Origin: Lytechinus variegatus
Lineage: Eukaryota; Echinodermata; Echinoidea; Temnopleuroida; Toxopneustidae
Length of the DNA: 64,000 nt
Reading direction: 5' to 3'
Assembly: GCF_018143015.1 (NCBI RefSeq)
Contig: NC_054756.1
Coordinates: 24,407,440 to 24,471,439, forward strand
Part shown: positions 58,020 through 64,000 of the stretch, one piece after another
How positions within the stretch are numbered: position 1 is the stretch's first letter
Layout: every line of letters starts with the position of its first letter
Program-made: the position numbers and the translations under genes
The notes under the pieces: generated by a model
The model's database searches: none
Seen by the model: only the letters and a program-made list of their open reading frames with translations
What the model was told of the DNA's origin: nothing

Positions 58020-61000
58020 CTGTAGAGTACAAAAATTGAAACAAAATATGAGACTAGAAAAGTCAAATGGCGTATAACAATTAAGTATTGGTGAAGGATT
58101 CTGATGAAACATAAGATGATTTTTCTTTAAATAGAGCATTTGGTATTCTAAATTTTTTCAACTTAATTGGACGTCCCTTGACCTTTTGGGTAACTGCATC
58201 ATGGGTTGCAATGGTCATTTATGAATCTTGACCAGAATATTACGTTACCTTTGGGCTTAAAACCGAACATTATCATCGCTAAATCATTCCTAATAACAAT
58301 AAGATCGGGTGTTTGCATTAAAAATGAATGCATGATTTTGCCTAGTTATATGCTTCAGCTCCCAGAAAGTGATGTTCCATTGTGTAAACATCTACTCCTT
58401 TATGTTAATAATACAAAACTTTGTTTAAATAGTAGGACTCACTTTCGGATTCGAATGTTGTATATTACCGAGACGATGAGAAGGACACTAAGGATAATGA
58501 TGACAACACCTTCACCAACTACAGCACCAAAATCTGTAGAGATTACATATTATGCAGTATGCGCATATCAAAAATTACTAATTTTCGTTTAGGTTAAGGC
58601 ATATATGTATGATATAAAGTGCATTTTATTTTTATTTTTATTTTTATTTCCATTGTGTTTTATTCATGTGAATATATGCATTTTGTTGCATTTCTGTGGT
58701 TATCCTTGTTTTATTACTTAATCAATGTTACCTTATTGCGACCGGTAGCGATATTTTTCTATTCTTCTCCTTCTTATTTGTCGTTATAAAGGGCCAATGT
58801 TTGCTATATGATGAACATAAACATATTTCTTTAGGAATGATATATGTAATTTTATTTGACTAGAGTTACTCTGACCTACAGTAGTCTTTAATGTCAAATT
58901 GACCACTTAATACCATCATTTTCATTTAGAGACACGTTGGTGGCTGCTTCAAATCAGAAAAGAATGACGTTCCTTAAAGAAATTAACAATTTTGTATAAT
59001 TACAAGAGCTGTTACAATATTGCTGGAGCGTCGGGGAGAAGGTTGTGGTCAGTGGTGATGAAGTCAGCTCGTCCCTTGGACTATGATCACTGGTCTTATC
59101 AGAACTTGGTTGATAGGTCATCACTTCCGTTTGGGGGCTTTCTTCTTGTATCTCCTCTGTAGACCACGTTGACCCAATAGTAGATGTGGTTTCACTGGTC
59201 TCAGTGTGAACTATTGGTTAAGCATGTCATTATACTTTAGTCAATTGCAAAAGTCTCGCACTATAATGATAAAGATAATAATAACGATAATTATGATAAT
59301 GAAAAAATGTTTCTCTTTTTTAATCAAGAGAACATATCCCAAATCATCATCATCATCATTACCACCACCATCATCATCATTATCAGTACCATCGGAGTCT
59401 CTATAAACTTGTATTTTTAATGAACATAAGTTTATACATTTCGATTCTCCGTAAGTTGAACCCGTGGAAGCAAGCCAGGAGGGCCTGCCGTCCCTGGAGG
59501 ATGACCTGTCCTCCGAGACGCATGCCCTTATTATATCCTATTACCTTTCGGGAACTGTCATACCTCAAAGCGCACTCCATTGTGGCATTTTGTTTTCTTT
59601 TGCGTAAACAATATTGAAAATGAACCATAAATATCTGTTTACATTGCTTTGATTCTTTCATTCAGATGTTGCATTTTTAGAAAAAAATAATAATCTCTGT
59701 ATCATCTACTAATGAATGGAGAGCAAATTTGACAAAAGCAGGCATTCAAAGAAAAATATTCATTTGTGCTTCATTCTAAATGGCAAGATCGGCTAGATGC
59801 ACCATTGTCTAGGAATCCCGGGGGCCACTTCCATTCACGAGTGGATACCATGCGCGACCATGGGGTCTCGAAAAGCACCCTAAACACGTAATTTCCATAT
59901 TCTGAAAATGCACCCCTTAACAAGTAGTGGCGAGTGAAACCCTACCCTTAACAAGTATAGGAAACAAAACGATACTCTTGGCAAATATTCCCTGAAATGA
60001 ACCCCTAAACAAGTACAGGAATGTTTTATTCTTACGGGTCTTTCGGTCGTCGGCTCACCCTATTTGGTTTAGTACGACCCCACCTTCTGCACCTCGCGCA
60101 AATCGGACTCTAAACACGAAGTGTTGGGGCAAAAAGGACATCCTTTATGAAACATTTTAATTTTGTTTTATCATCCCCGCAAATTCGACCCTAAATACGT
60201 AATTTTCCTAGTGAAATAGACACTTTTTTTTTATTTTTTTTTGTGTTTTTGACACCTAATCACGTTACGTATGTAACGTGCCCTATCGTGAAAAAGACAT
60301 CCTTTTTACATGTTTTTTTTTTGTCGCGCAATGGTATCCACTCGTCAATGTAAGTGGCCCCCCGGGCTAGGAATGATGACTTAATGCAGGGGCAGCTCCC
60401 GCCAATAAGGGGGCCGATTTTTTTCACCCATTTTCTCCCCGATCGGCTGCTCAAAGTTGATTTTTGTTTGTTTCTATGGGCGGGTTGTCCAGTGGCGTAA
60501 TGAGCCAACATGTTTGAGGGGGGTCGATACGACATATCGCGTAAAACTAATAAGAAGCAAAAATGTTTAATACAAAAGTCAAAGTTTGTGATAAATTTTG
60601 ACATAACATTTGGAAAATAATAGGCCTATATTTCACCCTTATCCCTTTCCTTTTCATTTTCAACAATAATGCGAGCGCAAATATAAACTGTCATAAAATG
60701 GAGATTTTAAGTAGTTTTTCATAGAGTTGATATATAAAGAATCTTATGGAATAAACAAAGACATTATGTAGCGCACAGCGCAAAAAGCTGAAAATTATAT
60801 CACACAATAAATTGGACATTTTACAGAGCACTTTAAAAATCAATACGAAAATCAAACAAAATAATGAAAGCTCGATGTCCGAGCTTAAATATGCTTTGTA
60901 TATTGACTAAAAAAATAATATTTTAACCCTATCTAGGCCGGGGGTGTCGGAGGCCCCCCCCCCCCCCTCCCCTCCTCAACGATTCGCGCAATATTTTCGC

Positions 61001-62284
61001 CGCACGAATTTTTATGGCCCCGTCGCTCGTTGACATTTTGCTTGCGCAACATTTGAGACCAACTTTGTGTCACGTCTTCCCTGCCTGATCTTATTTTTAT
61101 TCACTCATCTCCCTCCTCTTGTTTTTCCTCCTTTCTTTCCCCTTCTTTTTCTTTTTTCTTTTTCTTTCTTTCCCCTTTTTCATTTTTTGTTCCGCCAATA
61201 TGGGGGCCCCTCGGGCCTTCCCCGTTGATCCGCCTATGATTTACATGTATTGAGTTTAAGAGTGTAACTAACTTCTAAAGACAGTTATGTGCCCGTCTCC
61301 CCCGCAGCTCTCGGTACTGTCTCCTGAACATGCAAGTTGGCACTTCTCATCTGCTCTCACTCCATGTCTAGTATAGTTATCACTGGCTTCACCACAGTAG
61401 CATTCATCTCTGTATTCAACACCAGCGAATGTATAGTTGGCCGTGGTAGACTCATTACAGAATTGGATGCAATAAGAAATGGTCATCAATTTATCTATTA
61501 GGCTTTCGCCTGACAACACCTGGTCAAACCTCATATCCAAAAAGCATCCAAGATATCCCTCACCTATGAGAAAGAACGAAAAATGTAGGACGATACTTTC
61601 TGGTTTGACGGTTCTTTATTTGTAGAAGACAGGGCAGAGCGGGCTGAAGTGGGACGAAACAGACAAGACTGTTATACTTGAAGAAACATAATAACCCGTC
61701 TACATTTCTAATCAGTTTATGGTAAATACAGAAGTAACATGTGCTATGTGATCGATCCTTGACGAAATTCCCGATTGGGCAGTTTCTTGAAAATAATCAT
61801 TACAAATAGGGAATCTGTTACAAGATTTGATCCGTACACCGTGTATCGAGCTTGGACGAAATGCTCAAGTAATAGATTTTGGGAACTTGTTTAAAATAAA
61901 TGTTGGTTTATTTAAAGCCTATCTAAAAATAATAAATCATAATCTTTATACGTATAAGCCTTACTAAGGAGTATAGGCAAATGTGTCACAAGCCCAAGCT
62001 ATCCCTACACATAGGTACGATTTTGCTTTCCTCATGCTCAATCATGTCAATAGCGTATGTTTATTTCATTGATTTTGATAACAATAGAAATAAAATACCG
62101 GTATATTGTTTATTTGTCTGTTTGTTTTGTTTTTGTATAATGTTAGATATTTTAGGTATAATAAATTATGATTTGCAGACAGATTACACACTTTTAACAG
62201 GAACGTTACCATGACAAGAAGCTGCCGCTGCTACAGAACATTCCGTTGAGTTTGCTACCGAACAATCAGACAGGTTGGTATCAT
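57845..62284 (-). CDS. Gene 4: SRCR-WSC receptor (partial, 5' end off window)
   Basis: Exons in the window: 62210-62284 (SRCR second part), 61273-61563 (WSC), 59016-59210 (stalk), 58443-58533 (membrane helix) and 57845-58019 (tail). They sum to 827 bp with phase 1 entry and correct frame to the stop. The first SRCR exon and signal peptide must lie right of 64000. The WSC domain is diverged from genes 2 and 3, but stalk, helix and tail are close to gene 3 because that part was duplicated. It is the likely donor of the gene 3 3' half. Confidence 0.8.
58443..58533 (-). CDS. Gene 4 exon: transmembrane helix
   Basis: A 91-bp exon with acceptor 'tctctacag' and donor GTGAGT. It is a near copy of gene 3 exon 6 with the same hydrophobic core (GVVIIILSVLLIVSVIY-like) and RIRK end. 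Confidence 0.85.
59016..59210 (-). CDS. Gene 4 exon: Thr/Ser/Pro stalk
   Basis: A 195-bp phase 1-1 exon with acceptor 'aaccaatag' and donor GTAACA. It reads HTETSETTSTIGSTWSTEE, VMTYQPSSDKTSDHSP and SSPLTTTFSPTLQQY. It is one codon longer than gene 3 exon 5. Confidence 0.75.
59817..60366. repeat. hAT-like MITE with 8-bp target duplication, unit 2 only
   Basis: Inverted ends of about 36 bp (CCCGGGGGCCACTTCCATTC and its counterpart, both followed by GACGAGTGGATACCA-like sequence) are bounded by CTAGGAAT at 59809-59816 and 60367-60374. An 8-bp duplication fits hAT transposons. Size 550 bp, non-coding, with ACGTAACGTG near its right end. Unit 1 (about 46795) lacks it. Confidence 0.9.
60375..61245. 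other. Intron DNA with dispersed repeats, gene 4
   Basis: No exon seen. It contains a copy of the poly-C/GCTCGTTGAC dispersed repeat (60930-61070), a CT-rich tract (61080-61190) and 'gtggcgtaatgagcc', a motif shared with other repeats. Little of it has a counterpart in unit 1, so most is inserted or was lost there. Confidence 0.45.
61273..61563 (-). CDS. Gene 4 exon: WSC domain
   Basis: A 291-bp exon with acceptor 'ttctcatag' and donor GTTAGT. It reads YLGCFLDMRFDQVLSGES, YCIQFCNESTTANYTFAGVE, ECYCGEASDN and ESCGGDGHITVF. Eight cysteines are conserved. It is one codon shorter than in genes 1 to 3. Confidence 0.9.
62210..62284 (-). CDS. Gene 4 exon: second part of SRCR domain
   Basis: A 75-bp phase 1-1 exon with acceptor 'atatttcag' and donor GTAACG, encoding DTNLSDCSVANSTECSVAA and AASCH. 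The three cysteines match the other genes; the loop between them is two residues longer than in genes 2 and 3. Confidence 0.8.
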
Positions 62285-62403
62285 CTGAAATATTACAAAT
62301 AAAAGCTTATGACATCGAATTTATTATGCTTATCTTAACCTCGACAAATTGTATTATATATCAAGGGCGCATCCATTGTTCTTGCATATCATGTGTGGAA
62401 ATA

Positions 62404-62660
62404 TCTTGGTCGTGGTCTAGTGGTTACGAACTCGTCTATCAATGAAAAGGACGTGGGTTTGAATCTCACCCACGGTGGGTTTTCCTTCAGCAAGAAATGT
62501 ATCCACATTGTGCTGCACTCAACCCACGTGAGGTGAATGGGTCCTCGGCAGGATTACTTCCTTGAATGCACTAAGCGCTTTTAGCAACTGGAGCTACAGC
62601 CGCGTAATAAATAGTGTGCCATTAAATAGGAAACTAGATAAATCGGCGCCTCAAAAAAAT
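62404..62660 (+). mobile_element. tRNA-derived SINE in gene 4 intron
   Basis: The head GGTCGTGGTCTAGTGGTTAC has an A box, with B box GGTTTGAATCTC near 62456. The body 'atccacattgtgctgcactc' and 'taagcgcttttagc' matches the SINE at 6735-7016 on the other strand. Confidence 0.7.
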
Positions 62661-62787
62661 ATTTGTATTATCATTGTTATTGCCATTATTATATCATCAT
62701 TCTTTAAATAAACTTTAAGGTTGTGTAGCATCATACACACAATGATGAGCGCAGATTATGCCGCCAATTATTTTGTGTATACATATA

Positions 62788-63435
62788 CACACTAAGATAT
62801 CCCGGTGCAAATGGGGTGTACGATAGCTCTTGTGCGAGAGTACGTGTCTGTTGTACACCCATGTACTCTTTGCGTGCACCCAACCAGTCTCGCTGATAGA
62901 CGTATGGTATAGGTAAAGTTGATTTGTGATCGAAGATTACTCGAAATAACAATGAACTTACGCCACACTTAACCGAAGGGAAATAATTTTTTTAATATTT
63001 AATATTCATGTGATGATAATTGTTTCCAAAACACATTTGATTACGTATACGCTTGGATAAACAGTAATTATTATTATTATTATATTGCTAAAGACCTCAC
63101 CAGGTCTCAGCGCTTTTCACTGGCAGCGGGAAGAATCTTGACTGCAGATTTAATGAGGTGCGTTCGAATCGAACTAAGGTAACAAAAAGTAAGTAAAAAT
63201 CGATACAGAAAGTGAATGGACCGGAAATCTAGAAAATCTTTTTATCATTTTAGGTGGTGGTACATTATGCACCCTAAGGGGTAGACGAGTACACCTTCTC
63301 AGGTGCAGATGGTCACCCTAAATAGAGCACTGCACACCCATATTCTGGGTGTACGTGTGCACCGCTAGGGGTACTCGTCAGGGACAAGCCTTTGCACCCC
63401 TAGAGTGTAAAATTGAACCCGAATTTCTTAGTGTG
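62788..63435. repeat. MITE with CACACTAAGA ends
   Basis: The left end CACACTAAGATATCCCGGTG and the complement of the right end CACACTAAGAAATTCGGGTT are inverted copies. GTGCACCC-type motifs repeat inside, and TATA lies on both sides. It is 648 bp and carries a nested SINE tail at about 63064-63130. Confidence 0.75.
63064..63130 (-). mobile_element. SINE 3' tail fragment
   Basis: (ATT)n followed by 'gctaaagacctcaccaggtctcagcgctttt' on the plus strand corresponds to an inverted SINE tail with a GCGCT motif. The head is absent. Confidence 0.4.
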
Positions 63436-64000
63436 TATATATATATGAAGAGTTTGATTGCAAAAGAAGTTAAGTCCACTTTGGCCCATTGCGAGAAAAA
63501 TCATATTTCTATTCTCACTTATTGTAATATATTAGAAACTAAATTGTCATGATGTACTACCCTATCATGTGAACATAAATTTGTGTATGAAACAAATCTA
63601 TCAGTCTTCCATTTTTTTTCTATATATTTAAAAAAAAATATCATTGTGAAGCTAGCCCCTTTTACAAGCAAACTGAAATGAATCAAATCTCTTTTGAATA
63701 AAAAAGTGATTTTTCTTTGTCACTTTTATTCACGTTTTAAAGTGAATTTCAAATTGTCTTCGGGTATCATCATAGCGACTAGAAATCTATAGGTTCTGAG
63801 ACAGAAAACATTAAAATTTATGAAAAATGGACCTAACCCCTTGTGACAAATGAGCTCTTCAGAAGAGTTTTGTTGCAAAAGTGGTAATTTCCACTCCAAA
63901 AAATGATTTCTCTTATTCTCCTATACTACAATATTCCTATGCGAAACTAAATTATCATGATACCCTACCATGTTAACGTAAAATTGGGTATAAAAGAAGT
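63436..64000. other. AT-rich intron of gene 4
   Basis: No exon seen. The first SRCR exon of gene 4 (expected 216 bp, LVGG and WxTVC motifs) is not in this stretch and should lie beyond the right edge. A 'catgatgtactaccctatcatg' motif at about 63549 has a similar partner near 63955. Confidence 0.4.

Overview
The window reads as nuclear DNA of a marine invertebrate deuterostome, most likely an echinoderm (inference). The coding exons are short and separated by large AT-rich introns. Repeats include many MITEs with terminal inverted repeats, tRNA-derived SINEs, LINE 3' ends and microsatellites. The main gene family carries group A SRCR domains, a superfamily known to be strongly expanded in echinoderms and amphioxus. 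There is no sign of prokaryotic organisation, rRNA, CRISPR arrays or viral elements.

The central content is a head-to-tail array of four related genes, all on the minus strand. They encode type I membrane proteins with the order signal peptide, one SRCR domain (split over two exons), one WSC domain, Ser/Thr-rich stalk, one transmembrane helix, and a cytoplasmic tail with tyrosine motifs. Gene 1 (2451-7462) has its 3' half off the left edge. Gene 2 (24320-41562, 583 codons) is complete. Gene 3 (44737-55005, 396 codons) is complete. Gene 4 (57845-62284) has its 5' end off the right edge. Nearly all introns are phase 1, and the joined exons keep frame exactly. Gene 2 has a 250-residue tail with four YAxPDK-type repeats and two YDEI sites. 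Genes 3 and 4 have a different stalk and a short tail of about 58 to 79 residues.

A tandem duplication joins these genes. Unit 1 is about 28790-46884 and unit 2 about 46918-61290, the latter counting its own later insertions. Its left breakpoint lies in a MITE in an intron of gene 2; its right breakpoint lies inside a WSC exon of a gene-4-type gene. The junction made gene 3, a chimera with the ectodomain of gene 2 and the stalk, membrane helix and tail of gene 4. A 42-bp stump of the cut WSC exon and a 28-bp inverted fragment remain at the junction. Insertions present in one unit only (PIF/Harbinger-like element, SINE, LINE end, MITEs, hAT-like MITE) postdate the duplication. A decayed Tc1-like transposon, a TA-flanked MITE and a LINE fragment are shared and predate it.

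Between genes 1 and 2 (about 7.5-24.3 kb) lies a probable unrelated minus-strand gene (10989-19596) of unknown function. It is flanked by two inverted copies of a CACAGTGTG/CACATAG satellite that abut TAG microsatellites, and is interrupted by a dense nest of foldback elements (16.8-19.4 kb). A tandem pair of tRNA-Leu-like SINEs and a long polypyrimidine tract follow. All gene models come from reading splice signals and frame by eye and are not backed by transcript data.
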